A stretch of 6,302 bases of DNA. Origin: Rickettsia endosymbiont of Ixodes persulcatus (GTDB taxonomy: Bacteria; Pseudomonadota; Alphaproteobacteria; Rickettsiales; Rickettsiaceae). Shown one piece after another: positions 6,227 through 6,302 of the stretch; position 1 is the first letter of the stretch; each line of letters begins with the position of its first letter. The notes below the pieces were generated by a model. That model saw nothing but the letters and a program-made list of their open reading frames with translations, was not told the origin of the DNA and made no database searches. Made by a program: the position numbers and the translations under genes. The stretch lies in assembly GCA_027293795.1 (NCBI GenBank), contig JAPYLE010000152.1, positions 1-6,302 on the forward strand, read 5' to 3'.

Positions 6227-6302
6227 TTGCTTCTGATGAAAAGCTTTATATGATGGTCGATCCACCCCTTGATTCTTTACATAGTTGCGTAATTTTTTCT
6301 CA
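6211..6302 (+). other. Unidentified open frame running off the right edge
   Basis: After the hairpin a frame different from that of the nucleotidyltransferase fragment is open to the end of the window. It reads SKKVLVASDEKLYMMVDPPL, then DSLHSCVIFS. The composition looks like real protein (VASDEKLY, VDPPLDSLH), not a chance frame, but I do not recognise a family. It has no start codon near the hairpin except the internal ATGs at 6250 and 6253. It may be the downstream part of a gene broken by the hairpin insertion, or a separate gene fragment brought in by deletion. Confidence 0.35.

Noticed and set aside
1..6302. CRISPR array, tRNA, rRNA or toxin-antitoxin pair
   Set aside because: I read both strands and saw no regularly spaced short repeats, no tRNA T-loop/acceptor pattern and no recognisable toxin or antitoxin.

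Overview
The window looks like a piece of a Rickettsia chromosome or a very close relative. It is strongly AT-rich and carries small palindromic repeats of the rickettsial palindromic element (RPE) style. It also has several genes in advanced decay next to intact, slowly evolving envelope genes. The species cannot be named from this sequence alone.

Left part (1-1662): two remnants. On the minus strand at the left edge is the tail of a PD-(D/E)XK 'Rpn / putative transposase' family protein without its catalytic half. It is followed on the plus strand by a broken gene with a DUF4166-like stretch joined to a saccharopine-dehydrogenase-like stretch. That gene has lost its nucleotide-binding N-terminus at the junction and carries three frameshifts.

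Centre (1682-5739): four intact genes on the minus strand, read in the order M23 endopeptidase, lspA, a small lipoprotein, murD. All concern the cell envelope. MurD adds D-glutamate to the peptidoglycan precursor. The M23 enzyme probably cuts peptidoglycan cross-links. LspA removes lipoprotein signal peptides, and the small lipoprotein 20 bases downstream is a probable substrate. The two large gaps (3047-3217 and 4078-4365) are filled almost wholly by repeat elements. One repeat family occurs twice in opposite orientation around the lspA-lipoprotein pair. A different palindromic repeat abuts the second copy. These elements appear to supply the end of the M23 gene and a spurious upstream start for lspA.

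Right part (5740-6302): an AT-rich divergent intergenic region with a possible promoter. It is followed by plus-strand debris: a 32-codon lipoprotein-type signal sequence ending at an in-frame stop, then, in the same frame, the start of an RfaE2/TagD-like nucleotidyltransferase domain. A strong hairpin follows, and then an unidentified open frame that leaves the window.

I see no CRISPR array, rRNA or tRNA. No new defence or mobile system is evident. The points of interest are repeat insertion, gene-end remodelling and gene decay.
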